The notes: a model not told the origin generated them from the sequence alone. Counted from the first letter of the stretch, positions 1 to 7,513 are shown. The stretch is DNA of 34,099 bases from Natrinema thermotolerans DSM 11552 (GCA_000337115.1 AOIR01000067.1:1-34099), one strand, 5' to 3'. Program-made: numbers and translations.

Positions 1-11
1 CGCGCCATCAG

Positions 12-30
12 AGATGTGTATAAGAGACAG
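12..30 (+). other. Tn5/Nextera mosaic-end adapter (library artefact)
   Basis: Bases 12-30 read AGATGTGTATAAGAGACAG, the 19-base Tn5 mosaic end used in Nextera-type libraries. Bases 1-11 do not continue the reading frame of the gene that starts behind it and are probably also non-genomic. Genomic sequence appears to begin at base 31. This marks an untrimmed contig end, not a natural transposon. Confidence 0.95.
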
Positions 31-474
31 GTCACGGACCGTGGCGGTCGCATGGAGCTGGCCGCGGGCCTGTGCGCCGCTCCCGATGATCGCGAGGGTG
101 TCGGCGTCGTCGCGGGCGAGTTCGTCGACGCCGACGGCACTGGCCGCGCCGGTCTTGAACGGGTTCATGCTCGCGCCGTCGAGCAGGGCCAGCGGCGCGC
201 CGCTGTCGGCGTCGAAAAGCGGCGTCATGAACCAGCCGTCGCCGGCACCGAACCCTGCGCTGTACATGTAGCCACCCATCGCGCCCGTCTCCGGGAGGAT
301 GGCGGCGTAGCTCGTGAACATCCCGGCGGGATCCGCACGGAGGAACTTCGATCGTGGGTGGGCCGGTGCGCCCTCGCCGCGCTGTCGATACCCCTCGCGA
401 ACGGCGTCGACGTATTCTGCCGGCGTTGCGAGGTCATCGACGGCGTCGCTGGTCAGAAACAGCGTCTCAGTCAT
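31..474 (-). CDS. Ornithine cyclodeaminase/mu-crystallin family protein, 3' end missing
   Basis: The first 148 codons of a gene start at an ATG ending at 474 and run off the window into the adapter, so the C-terminal half is absent. The protein begins MTETLFLTSDAVDDL. It has the family's substrate-side region (KTGAASAVGVDEL, near residue 115) followed by the start of the Rossmann fold with the dinucleotide motif IGSGAQARGQ near residue 132. Members are NAD(P)-dependent enzymes such as ornithine cyclodeaminase, archaeal alanine dehydrogenase and ketimine reductases. The substrate cannot be read from this fragment. The dense ORFs on the other strand here are codon-bias shadows. Confidence 0.88.
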
Positions 475-527
475 AGACGATCGAACGCGGCGGAGATGGG
501 AAAAGGAACCGAAAGCGGAAGAACGGA

Positions 528-743
528 TCAGTCCGCGTTGATCGGCGGACGCGCCGACCGGGCCTCGTCGGCGGTGTCAGCTGGCGTATTGACGAACATT
601 GCGTGGCCGATGATCCCCATCGCGACGACTGCCCCGAGCGGCACTGCCGCGGTCAGCGACACCCCCACGAACGTCAGGGCCGCGGTGATACCGAGCAGTG
701 CGACTGGGATGAGGCCGAGAACAATGTCGTAATATCCAGTCAT
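528..743 (-). CDS. Small two-helix membrane protein
   Basis: A 71-residue protein of unknown function. Two hydrophobic segments, about residues 5-27 and 29-51, are joined by a very short turn and form a helical hairpin. The tail is hydrophilic and acidic (TADEARSARPPINAD). The start is supported by an A/T-rich TATA-like box (CTTATATGG on the minus strand, around 770-778) about 30 bases upstream, fitting a leaderless or nearly leaderless mRNA. The gene lies 53 bases upstream of the ornithine-cyclodeaminase-like gene on the same strand and could be cotranscribed with it. I do not recognise a named family. Confidence 0.7.
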   Translation of the reverse strand: MTGYYDIVLGLIPVALLGITAALTFVGVSLTAAVPLGAVVAMGIIGHAMFVNTPADTADEARSARPPINAD

Positions 744-1039
744 AATCTATCCTATAGTATGAGGAATAGCCATATAAGTGTTTCCCATAATTATCCCATG
801 GTGGATGAGTTTCTGATTTGCATTATCGAGAGTAGATCTGCATAAGTTATATCGAAGGTACGGATCGGACGAAGGATCGGATCACCGCTCGCTCGAGAGA
901 CGTGACGGACAGACACAGTCTCTGATCGATTACGTTCTCGAGAGACAGGCCGTCAGAAACGCGGTCCCGAATAACGTATCGAATTTCGGATGACTATACT
1001 CTCGAACCGATATCGATCGCGAACCGGCGCGTCGACAAT
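744..1039. other. A/T-rich intergenic region
   Basis: These 296 bases separate two minus-strand membrane-protein genes. Bases 744-860 are clearly richer in A/T than the window average and contain the promoter of the 71-residue gene. The rest lies downstream of the DUF3054 gene. I see no convincing ORF, RNA gene or long repeat in it. Confidence 0.5.
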
Positions 1040-1465
1040 TTACCTCGTCGCTGATAGATAGAGGGTATAGACCAGTCGCCAACCGAGCAACACGGCCAGC
1101 CCGGTCGCGGTGATGACGACCGGAAACGGCCACGTCGTCCCGCCATCGAACAGCGGCGAGCCACGGAGCATGAGCCCGACGTTCGCCGCCGCGATCCACG
1201 CGACGGCCGGCAGTCGGAACTCGCGGCTCGCTCCCGCCCGTTCGGTCGCGTAGACCCCCGCCAGCGCCGCGACGGCGAGCCAGCCGACCACGAACGGCGT
1301 CACCGTCTCGAGCGAGGCGATCGGTTCGGCGATCGGATTGCCGCTGTGACTGATGCGGCCGAGGAGGACGATCCCGACGATACAGAGGACGTCGACGATT
1401 CCGGCGACGAGGCGGTCGCGGTCGGCCGCGCCATCGTGCGTATCCGTCCGGACTGCTGTGTCCAT
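1040..1465 (-). CDS. DUF3054 family membrane protein
   Basis: A 141-residue integral membrane protein that fits the archaeal/actinobacterial DUF3054 family: an N-terminal polar stretch, then four hydrophobic segments, with the LLGRISH motif at the end of the first helix. The second helix contains VVGWLAVAAL, and the last ends with GWRLVYTLYL. The family's function is unknown. The start at 1465 gives the usual family length. A TATA-like element (GTATTT on the minus strand, 1515-1520) lies about 50 bases upstream, so a short leader is possible. The divergent zinc-finger/J-domain gene begins 348 bases away. Confidence 0.82.
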   Translation of the reverse strand: MDTAVRTDTHDGAADRDRLVAGIVDVLCIVGIVLLGRISHSGNPIAEPIASLETVTPFVVGWLAVAALAGVYATERAGASREFRLPAVAWIAAANVGLMLRGSPLFDGGTTWPFPVVITATGLAVLLGWRLVYTLYLSATR

Positions 1466-1813
1466 ACACGATACTCACGACTGCGAGCCCATTGGTGTCC
1501 CGGTTCGATCGTCGAAATACCTGACAGGAGAGGAGGAACTCGGCGGCCGTCGGCCACCGAGTGCCGTCCAACGGACAGCGCGTCTCCGTGCGAGGGGACC
1601 CTCGCACGTCCGGTCCATAGCCGGCCGACTACTTCGTTATCCGTTCCGTTCGGACCGGTCGGCCGTCCGCCCGGTCTCGTTTCACCACGTAGTCGGAGCC
1701 TACACACCGGCCCCGACCGACGGTCGGGGCCTCCCTCCGGGCGAACCGAGCCGTCCGAACCCGTGACTGTCAGCAGAAGAACTAATATGGGACGAACCCG
1801 AACCGCCCGGGTA
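1466..1813. repeat. Intergenic region with palindromes
   Basis: These 348 bases lie between divergent genes. There are two near-contiguous inverted repeats. At 1587-1608 the 10-base arms CGTGCGAGGG and CCCTCGCACG are separated by GA. At 1711-1729 the 9-base arms CCCCGACCG and CGGTCGGGG are separated by one base. A third, imperfect hairpin lies near 1540-1562. They could be operators or RNA hairpins; perfect 10-base arms are more than I expect by chance even at this GC. No ORF here looks coding. Confidence 0.45.
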
Positions 1814-2494
1814 ATGGCAGTGGTCGGTGAACGACAGGCCGGCTGCGACGGATGTGGCCGGACGGTCGCGCTCGAGGACCTCACGACAGTGACGATGCCG
1901 GACGGCGAACGGGTGGCGTGCTGTCCGGAGTGTGAGCCACACGCCAGGGCAGCCGCCCGAAAGGGCGCGTCGCTCGATCAGCGGCGGGCCGCCTGTGACG
2001 GGTGTACCGGCACGTTCCTCGCGACCGAACTCGAGGACGTCGTGCTGTCGGACGGCACCGTGTTGACCTGCTGTCCGTCGTGTGCGGCCGAGGCCCCCGG
2101 TCCCGATGCTGGGGCCGAAAGAGATGGCCCGGCGACCGACGGGAACGCCGACGCGACCGATACCGGCGACACCGACGAGCGAACCCGATGCACACAGTGC
2201 CGGGAGTGGGTCGACGAGGAGCGGTTTCGCGTGACTACGATCGACGAGCGGACCGAACGGCTGTGTTCGGACTGCAAAGCCGATGCCGAGGAGCGCGGCA
2301 TCGTCGCCGACGTCGCCATGCGAAAGACCGAGGCCCGCGACGTACTGGGCCTCGAGCGGGCCGTCAGCGACGAGCGGCTGCGGGAGGCGTTTCACGAGCA
2401 GGTCAAACGCGCCCACCCAGATCGCAAAAGCGGCAGCGAGTCGGCGTTCAAACTCGTTCGGGACGCCTACGACCGGCTTCGGGACGAGGACTGA
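1814..2494 (+). CDS. Triple zinc-finger protein with C-terminal J domain
   Basis: A 226-residue protein. Three tandem Cys4 modules come first: CDGC with CCPEC (about 11-40), CDGC with CCPSC (about 62-95), and CTQC with CSDC (about 128-157). A short J domain follows from about residue 170 to the end, with the diagnostic HPD tripeptide in KRAHPDRKSG. J domains stimulate Hsp70 (DnaK) ATPase, so a DnaK partner is likely; the zinc modules may bind protein or nucleic acid (inference). The start at 1814 is preferred over an in-frame ATG at 1787 because the TATA-like CTAATAT at 1782-1788 sits about 27 bases before 1814, giving a leaderless start. The last 28 bases overlap the convergent TIR gene. Unlike classical DnaJ, the J domain is C-terminal. 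Confidence 0.82.
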   Translation: MAVVGERQAGCDGCGRTVALEDLTTVTMPDGERVACCPECEPHARAAARKGASLDQRRAACDGCTGTFLATELEDVVLSDGTVLTCCPSCAAEAPGPDAGAERDGPATDGNADATDTGDTDERTRCTQCREWVDEERFRVTTIDERTERLCSDCKADAEERGIVADVAMRKTEARDVLGLERAVSDERLREAFHEQVKRAHPDRKSGSESAFKLVRDAYDRLRDED

Positions 2495-3105
2495 GACGCC
2501 GGCACGTTCTCACGACCCATGAAGCCGATCGTCGCCGGCTCGAAGTAGTACGTGATCCCACAGTCCGCACACGAGGCCGTCAGGAACTTGCCGTGTGCAT
2601 GGAGCTTCCAGAGCTTGGACTGATCGTGTTCGAGTTCGAGCGTGACCGGCCCCCTGCAGTCGGGGATCGTACACGGGAACCGGATATACCAGTTCGGAAC
2701 CGACAGCGCGCCCAGCGGCGCGAGTTCGCTTCGGAGCCGACACAGCAGGTTGAAGATCGTCGCGGAGAGATCACCGCGATCGATCGTCACGCCGTCGACA
2801 TCGCCCACGAACCCTCGCCGGTCGATCCCCTCGTCGAACAGCGGCAGTACGGGAATTCCCTTGGCCACCGCGTAGCCGATTTCCTGATTGATCCACTCGT
2901 CGTCGGCCGCCGCCTCGGTCAGTACCGCGACGACGAGGTCGCTGTTGGCGAGTCGTCCCTCGAGTCGCGTTCGCGAGCGGCCGGACTCGACTTCCTCGTG
3001 TGCAATGTGGACGCCGAAGGGGAAGTTCTTGACCGTCGAGAACAGGTCCTGCACGAGGTCAAGATCGTCGGGCGCGTGGGAGACGTACACCTGCTCTCCG
3101 GTCAT
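2467..3105 (-). CDS. TIR-domain protein with C-terminal zinc ribbon
   Basis: A 212-residue protein. Residues 1 to about 120 look like a TIR fold: strand A with the VYVSHAPDDLDL motif (residues 6-17), a middle strand ANSDLVVAVLT (53-63), then WINQEIGYA with Glu75 in the position of the catalytic glutamate of NAD-cleaving TIR enzymes, then GIPVLPLFDE (83-92). Residues from about 130 on hold two cysteine pairs (CTIPDC and CADC) that could bind zinc. TIR proteins in prokaryotes often hydrolyse NAD or make cyclic nucleotides in anti-phage immunity. No partner effector gene is adjacent, so a defence role is inference only. A TTAATAAT box near 3140 fits the start. The 3' end overlaps the convergent J-domain gene by 28 bases. 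Confidence 0.82.
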   Translation of the reverse strand: MTGEQVYVSHAPDDLDLVQDLFSTVKNFPFGVHIAHEEVESGRSRTRLEGRLANSDLVVAVLTEAAADDEWINQEIGYAVAKGIPVLPLFDEGIDRRGFVGDVDGVTIDRGDLSATIFNLLCRLRSELAPLGALSVPNWYIRFPCTIPDCRGPVTLELEHDQSKLWKLHAHGKFLTASCADCGITYYFEPATIGFMGRENVPASQSSSRSRS

Positions 3106-3163
3106 GGAATCGTCTACGACAAGGACTGACGCGAACCATTATTAATCTATCTCCGGGACGTAT

Positions 3164-3604
3164 TTAATCGGTGTCACGTCCGCTGGGCCGGTCCCGGACC
3201 GTCCCGAGGACCAACCCCGAGAACGCCACCTGCGAGAGGTCGTCCCCGAGCCGGTCGAACCACTCACGCTCGACGTGCCAGCGCCCTCGGACCGCCCCGT
3301 CGGTCGCGAACGAGGTCACCTCGAGACGACCGGGCGTCCACGACCGCTCCTCGCCGATCGACAGCAGCGTCCGCAGGACGGCCCCAACCTCGTCGCGCGT
3401 GACCGCGGGCGCGTCGGAAACGGCCTCGTACTCGAGGGCGATCCCGACGCCGTCGTCGGGGGTCGTGGTCTCGCCCTCGCCGTCCAGCCACTCGAACGAC
3501 GTCACGTAGTAGCCGTGGCTCATCAGTCGGTTCTCGAGCGCGACCGAGACCGGATGCGTCGCCGTCTCCGTCCCGCCGTCGGACGCGGAGTTGTTGTCAC
3601 TCAT
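3164..3604 (-). CDS. Conserved-looking haloarchaeal protein, unknown function
   Basis: A 146-residue acidic soluble protein starting MSDNNSASDGGTETATHPVS. It has no signal peptide, membrane segment or cysteine pair. A regular alternation of strands and helices is suggested by SVALENRLMSHGYYVTSFEW, GIALEYEAVS, TRDEVGAVLRTLLSI, RLEVTSFAT and GRWHVEREWFDRLG. The ATG at 3604 is chosen over the much longer frame, whose extra N-terminus is Ser/Arg/Pro-rich and lies over tpiA on the same strand in another frame. The gene ends 58 bases before the start of the TIR gene and follows tpiA by 46 bases, all on the minus strand, so cotranscription is possible. I do not recognise a family. Confidence 0.72.
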   Translation of the reverse strand: MSDNNSASDGGTETATHPVSVALENRLMSHGYYVTSFEWLDGEGETTTPDDGVGIALEYEAVSDAPAVTRDEVGAVLRTLLSIGEERSWTPGRLEVTSFATDGAVRGRWHVEREWFDRLGDDLSQVAFSGLVLGTVRDRPSGRDTD

Positions 3605-3650
3605 ACACACACCTTCGAGCGACAGGGAGAAAAGTGGGACGGCGGGCGGC

Positions 3651-4295
3651 TTACAGTGGCGCGACGAGATCCTCGAGGGCAGCCTTCGGGTCGTCGGCTT
3701 TCGCGACGCCGCTTGCCAGCAAGACCCCGCCGGCACCGAGATCGCCCGCGGCGACGACGTCGTCGCCCGTACTGATGCCGGCTCCACAGAGGACCGAGAC
3801 GTCGGGATCGACGTCGGCCGCAGCCGCGACCGCGTCCTCGACGACGTCCGGATCGGCCTGACTGACCGGCGTTCCCGTTCCGATGAGTTCGGGGGGCTCG
3901 ACGGCGACGGCGTCGGGGCCGAGCGCCGCCGCGGCACCGATCTGGGACGGATTGTTCGCACAGACGATCGTCTCGAGGTCGGCCCGCTGGGCCGCACGGA
4001 CCGTCCCGTCGATGTCGGCCAGTTTCAGTCGCCGCTCGGAGTGGTTGACCAGGGTCCCGACCGCGCCCGCGTCGGCGACGTGTTCCGCGAGGGCGTGGCC
4101 GGTGTTGCTCCCGTGATCGATCGGATCGACGTGCTGGGCCCACGTCTCGGCTCCGGTCTCGGCGACCCGTTCGATGTGGGTCGCCGCGGGTGCGACCGCC
4201 AGGCGTGCGTCGGTCGTTTCGTCGACATCGCGGACGGCTTCCGCAACCGCGACCGGATCACACGGATACGTCTTCAGGTTGACGAGGACGAACAT
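3651..4295 (-). CDS. tpiA: Triosephosphate isomerase (archaeal type)
   Basis: A 214-residue enzyme interconverting dihydroxyacetone phosphate and glyceraldehyde 3-phosphate in glycolysis and gluconeogenesis. The catalytic elements are visible: Asn/Lys in LVNLKTY at the N-terminus, the catalytic His in VNHSERR, and the catalytic Glu in [10 protein letters not shown] followed by the flexible loop. The phosphate-binding end is [10 protein letters not shown] and [10 protein letters not shown]. The length matches the short archaeal class, about 30 residues shorter than bacterial enzymes. It begins just downstream of the aMBF1 gene on the same strand (78-base gap). Confidence 0.97.
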   Translation of the reverse strand: MFVLVNLKTYPCDPVAVAEAVRDVDETTDARLAVAPAATHIERVAETGAETWAQHVDPIDHGSNTGHALAEHVADAGAVGTLVNHSERRLKLADIDGTVRAAQRADLETIVCANNPSQIGAAAALGPDAVAVEPPELIGTGTPVSQADPDVVEDAVAAAADVDPDVSVLCGAGISTGDDVVAAGDLGAGGVLLASGVAKADDPKAALEDLVAPL

Positions 4296-4373
4296 ATCCG
4301 CAACCCCACCCGCACGAAAGAAATAGCTTGCGAGTCGGCGGTACGGGAACCGAGGGCGGACCGGACGTCGCCG

Positions 4374-4916
4374 TTAGTCCTTGCGCTTGACGACGTCGCC
4401 GAGCGTGTAACTGCCGGTCGAGGAGCCGCCGGACCACTCCGAGTCCTCGCCGGACGCCCCTTCGGCGTTCAGGTTGATCTCGAGGAAGCTCTCGAGTTCG
4501 GACTGCACTCGGTCGCTCGGGAGGGTATCGCCGCGTTCGATCTTGCGGATCAGGCTCGCCTTCTCGTTGAGTTCGTTCGCGAGTTCGGACTGGCTGAGAC
4601 CCTTGCTCTCGCGGGCGTTGCGAACCCGGTCGTCGTAGTCGGTCGCCAGCTCGTCCATGTCGTCGAACATGTCCGAGCGGCGCTGGCTCGAGCCACCCGA
4701 ACTCGACGAACTCGTGGAGCCGGACGACTGGCCGCCCCCGCTCGAGGACGACGAACTCGAGCCGGTCGAGTACTTCGTCGACGAACTCGAACTCGAGGGC
4801 TGTTTGACCTCGGTGCCGAAGTCCGTACAGTCGGAACACACGTCTAGCTTCGCGCCCTCGACTTTGATCGTCTTCGGGGACGACGTCTCGGCCCCACACA
4901 TCTCACACTGAACCAT
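4374..4916 (-). CDS. Archaeal multiprotein bridging factor (aMBF1)
   Basis: A 180-residue putative transcription or translation-linked cofactor. Residues 4-30 form a zinc ribbon (Cys4, Cys7, Cys27, Cys30). Residues about 38-80 are an extreme Ser/Gly low-complexity linker. Residues about 84-150 are a Cro/CI-type helix-turn-helix (RNARESKGLSQSELANEL, then SLIRKIERGDTLPSDRV). A basic tail ends SYTLGDVVKRKD. This is the standard archaeal MBF1 architecture; eukaryotic MBF1 bridges activators and TBP, while archaeal homologues associate with ribosomes. The Ser/Gly linker is unusually long. The gene precedes tpiA on the same strand. Confidence 0.92.
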   Translation of the reverse strand: MVQCEMCGAETSSPKTIKVEGAKLDVCSDCTDFGTEVKQPSSSSSSTKYSTGSSSSSSSGGGQSSGSTSSSSSGGSSQRRSDMFDDMDELATDYDDRVRNARESKGLSQSELANELNEKASLIRKIERGDTLPSDRVQSELESFLEINLNAEGASGEDSEWSGGSSTGSYTLGDVVKRKD

Positions 4917-4961
4917 GTCCGTTCCTATATCGTGATCAGGGATAAAGCATGCGGCGCGCTC

Positions 4962-4981
4962 CCGCCCGTCAAAAAGGGCGG
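4962..4981 (-). terminator. Possible hairpin with T-run downstream of the hisC operon
   Basis: On the minus strand, 20 bases after the phosphatidyltransferase stop codon, six-base arms CCGCCC and GGGCGG flank a loop holding five T residues. It sits between the operon end and the next minus-strand gene. Archaeal termination mainly needs a T-run, so this is a plausible but weak terminator. Confidence 0.3.
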
Positions 4982-5000
4982 AAGCGGGCCACAGCGGCGC

Positions 5001-5615
5001 TCACTCGAGGGCTTGCCAGGAGTAATAGAAGCGCTGGAGTGCGGTCAGGTGGCCGACGACCGCGAGGAAGACCAACAGGAGCCCAACGAGCGTGAACCCG
5101 CCGACGATCGGCCCCGTGATCGGATAGGCCAGAAAGCCGACGATCCCGATGATCGCCAGCCGGTCGGCGCGCCCGACGAGTCCGCCGTAGACCCGATCGA
5201 GGCCGACGGCCTGTGCCTGCGTGCCGAGATACGAGGTCATCACGACGCCGGTCACGGCCGCGAAGCCGAGCAGATAGTCCTCGACGCCCGCGGCCAGCCC
5301 CGCGATGACGACGATGTCGGCGTAGCGGTCGAGGACGTGATCCAGCAGGTCGCCGCCGGCCGACGCGACCTCCTGTTCGCGCGCGAGCGCGCCGTCGACG
5401 ATGTCGAGCCAGCCATTGAGAAAGACCAGCGCGGCCGCCACGGCGTACCAGACCGGGTCCTCGAGCCCGCCCAGTGCGAACGCGACCGCGGCGAGGATCG
5501 CCATCGCGAAGGCGACGACGCTCACGCCGTTTGGCGTCATGCCGACGCGGTCGAACCCCTTGACGAAGGGGTCGAGAAACCGCGAGACGTACGGCCGGAA
5601 CTTGTCGAGCGTCAT
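5001..5615 (-). CDS. CDP-alcohol phosphatidyltransferase (archaeal phospholipid synthesis)
   Basis: A 204-residue membrane enzyme. The complete family signature D-G-x2-A-R-x8-G-x3-D-x3-D is present (begins DGALAR, ends DLLDHVLD), the site that binds metal and CDP-activated lipid. About five further hydrophobic helices follow. Size and context suggest an archaetidyl transferase such as archaetidylinositol-phosphate synthase or a PgsA-like enzyme joining CDP-archaeol to a polar head group; which one cannot be decided from the sequence. The ATG at 5615 overlaps the stop of the upstream kinase gene (ATGA), so it is translationally coupled as the last gene of the hisC operon. Confidence 0.9.
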   Translation of the reverse strand: MTLDKFRPYVSRFLDPFVKGFDRVGMTPNGVSVVAFAMAILAAVAFALGGLEDPVWYAVAAALVFLNGWLDIVDGALAREQEVASAGGDLLDHVLDRYADIVVIAGLAAGVEDYLLGFAAVTGVVMTSYLGTQAQAVGLDRVYGGLVGRADRLAIIGIVGFLAYPITGPIVGGFTLVGLLLVFLAVVGHLTALQRFYYSWQALE

Positions 5616-6184
5616 GTCAGATACCCCATAAAGTCGACCTCGCCGGCGCTTGGCTCGCGCTCGCCCGCGACGACCGCCTCGAGTGCTGCCGCGACCGCTT
5701 CGGGGTCGCGATCGGTCGTGTCGACCTCGTAGACCGACTCGAGGCCGTGTTCCTCGACCGCCTCGGAGAGGATCACGTCCAGCGCCTCGCTCTCGGCGTT
5801 CTCCTCGGCCTTCGCGGCGGTCTCGCCGCGCTCGAGCAGGCGTTCCTCGAGCGTCTCGGGGTGACACCGCAGGACGACCACACGGTCGGCGTCGAAGTGA
5901 TGGGCGAGGTGGGACTCGACGACGGCGTCGTCCCGGCCGGCGAGCCACTCGGAGAGCGCCTCGAGATCGGCGACCTTGCTTTCGCGGTCGGCGTCGACCT
6001 CGGTGTAGAGGCCCTCTTCTTCGAGGACGCGGTTGAGGTGGATCACCTCGAGATCGGGAGCCGATTCGCCGTCGGCGTCCGTCGCCGCGTTCGGAGCGGC
6101 CTCCTCGTCGGCCAGCCGCGACGCGAGCAGTTCCGTCGCGGTCGTCTTCCCGGTGCCGGGCGTGCCGGTGACGGCGACTCTCAT
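5612..6184 (-). CDS. AK6/Fap7-type adenylate kinase
   Basis: A 190-residue P-loop kinase. The Walker A motif GTPGTGKT lies at residues 7-14, immediately after the first strand. The AK6/Fap7 (hCINAP) pattern follows: VVESHLAHHF in the position of the AMP-side helix and VVLRCHPETLEERL as the lid-proximal strand-helix. Family members convert ATP and AMP to ADP, and the eukaryotic homologue helps late small-subunit rRNA processing together with uS11. A short acidic insertion (about residues 28-42) is typical of halophilic versions. Both ends overlap neighbours by four bases (hisC upstream, phosphatidyltransferase downstream), indicating one operon. Confidence 0.9.
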   Translation of the reverse strand: MRVAVTGTPGTGKTTATELLASRLADEEAAPNAATDADGESAPDLEVIHLNRVLEEEGLYTEVDADRESKVADLEALSEWLAGRDDAVVESHLAHHFDADRVVVLRCHPETLEERLLERGETAAKAEENAESEALDVILSEAVEEHGLESVYEVDTTDRDPEAVAAALEAVVAGEREPSAGEVDFMGYLT

Positions 6185-7326
6185 GTGTCGGCGACCTCCG
6201 TGTCCGACTCGTCCGCCGGGGACGATTCGACGTCGAGGTCGGCGAGGACCTCGTTGAGCGTTGCGACGGCCCGTTCCGTTTCGTCTTCGGTTCCGCAGGT
6301 GATGCGGACACAGCCCGGCAGCCCGAAACTCGAGCAGTCACGAACGATGACGCCGCGTTCCTGCATCTCGGCGGCGACGGCCGAGGCGTCGCCGACGTCG
6401 ACGAGGACGAAGTTGCCCTGACTCTCCCAGACGTGGGCGTCGACGTTGTCGCGCATGTACGCGCGGGATTCGCGGGTAGTTTCGACGGTCCGGACGACGT
6501 GTTCCTCGTCGTCGATGGCCGCGAGCCCGGCCCGACAGGCGAGTTCGCTCGCCGCGAAGGGCGTGTTCACGCGGGCGTAGGCGTCGGCCCACTCGTCGGG
6601 CACGACGGCGTAGCCGAGACGAACGCCGGCCAGCCCGTAGGCCTTCGAGAACGTCCGGAGGACCGCGACGTCGTCGCGGGCCTCGAACTCGTCCCACCCG
6701 TCCAGCAACGCGATGGCGCTTTCCTCGTCGGCGAACTCGCCGTAGGCCTCGTCGACGGCGATCAGGGTTTCCTCGTCGGTCTCGTCGGCGAGGCGTTCGA
6801 TCTCCGCGAGGGGCATCGTCGAGCCCGTCGGGTTGTGGGGGCTCGTGACCCAGATCACGCGCTCGCCGTCGTAAGCCTCGAGGACAGTGTCGGCGTCCTG
6901 CGTGAAGTCGTCGGCTTTCGAGAGAGCGTACTCACGGACGCCGCCGTGGTGAAATCGGGCACTCATCCCGTAGTAGGCGAAGCCGGGCGTGGGAACGAGG
7001 ACGTCATCGGCCGGTTCCAGCGCCGTCCGGTGGAGGTAATCTATCGCCCCGTCGCCGCCGTTTGCCAGCCAGACCTGGTCGTCGGTGACGTTCCAGCGGC
7101 CGGCGACGGCGGTCGTGAGATCGGCGTGGGCGGCTTTGGGGTAGGAACTCACGCTCGAGGCCGTCTCCCGAATGGCGACGGCGGCGGCCGGCGAGGGGCC
7201 GTGGGGGTTCTCGTTCGAGGCGAGTTTGATGAACTCGGAGGGGTCCCGGTCGAGATCGCGGGCGACCTCCTCGATGCCTCGACCCGCCTCGTAAGCGACG
7301 TGATCGGACAGGTCGCGCGGTTGCAT
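6181..7326 (-). CDS. hisC: Histidinol-phosphate aminotransferase
   Basis: A 381-residue fold-type I PLP enzyme that transaminates imidazole acetol phosphate to histidinol phosphate. Visible marks are KLASNENPHGPSP near the N-terminus (substrate contact), TSPHNPTGS, VDEAYGEF (the Asp binds the PLP ring nitrogen), the PLP lysine at about residue 228 in TFSKAYGLAG, and the C-terminal arginine in CVRITCGT that binds substrate phosphate/carboxylate. The ATG at 7326 is preferred because a CTTAAG TATA-like box lies about 25-28 bases upstream (7349-7354). It is the first gene of a three-gene operon with four-base overlaps. The last 20 residues are an acidic tail. Confidence 0.95.
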   Translation of the reverse strand: MQPRDLSDHVAYEAGRGIEEVARDLDRDPSEFIKLASNENPHGPSPAAAVAIRETASSVSSYPKAAHADLTTAVAGRWNVTDDQVWLANGGDGAIDYLHRTALEPADDVLVPTPGFAYYGMSARFHHGGVREYALSKADDFTQDADTVLEAYDGERVIWVTSPHNPTGSTMPLAEIERLADETDEETLIAVDEAYGEFADEESAIALLDGWDEFEARDDVAVLRTFSKAYGLAGVRLGYAVVPDEWADAYARVNTPFAASELACRAGLAAIDDEEHVVRTVETTRESRAYMRDNVDAHVWESQGNFVLVDVGDASAVAAEMQERGVIVRDCSSFGLPGCVRITCGTEDETERAVATLNEVLADLDVESSPADESDTEVADT

Positions 7327-7513
7327 ACGGGAATCCTGTCGGTCGTGGGTCTTAAGGGTGCTTACCTGTCTTCGGCGCGGGGGATCGCCGGTGATCGTCG
7401 CGGTCCGAAACGTTCGGGTCCGAATCCCGCGGCCCCGCCAGCGACGCGTCCCGATCGGCGACGGGTCAGTTCGGGAGTCGTCCAGTCGGCTCGAGGACCG
7501 GTCTCCCCGTCGG

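Noticed and set aside
12-30. A real transposon end
   Set aside because: The sequence is identical to the engineered Tn5 mosaic end used in sequencing libraries and lies at the very edge of the contig.
1346-1813. A longer N-terminus for the zinc/J-domain protein
   Set aside because: The extra residues are Arg/Pro/Ser-rich, overlap the DUF3054 gene on the other strand, and the TATA-like box is at the distance expected for the start at 1814.
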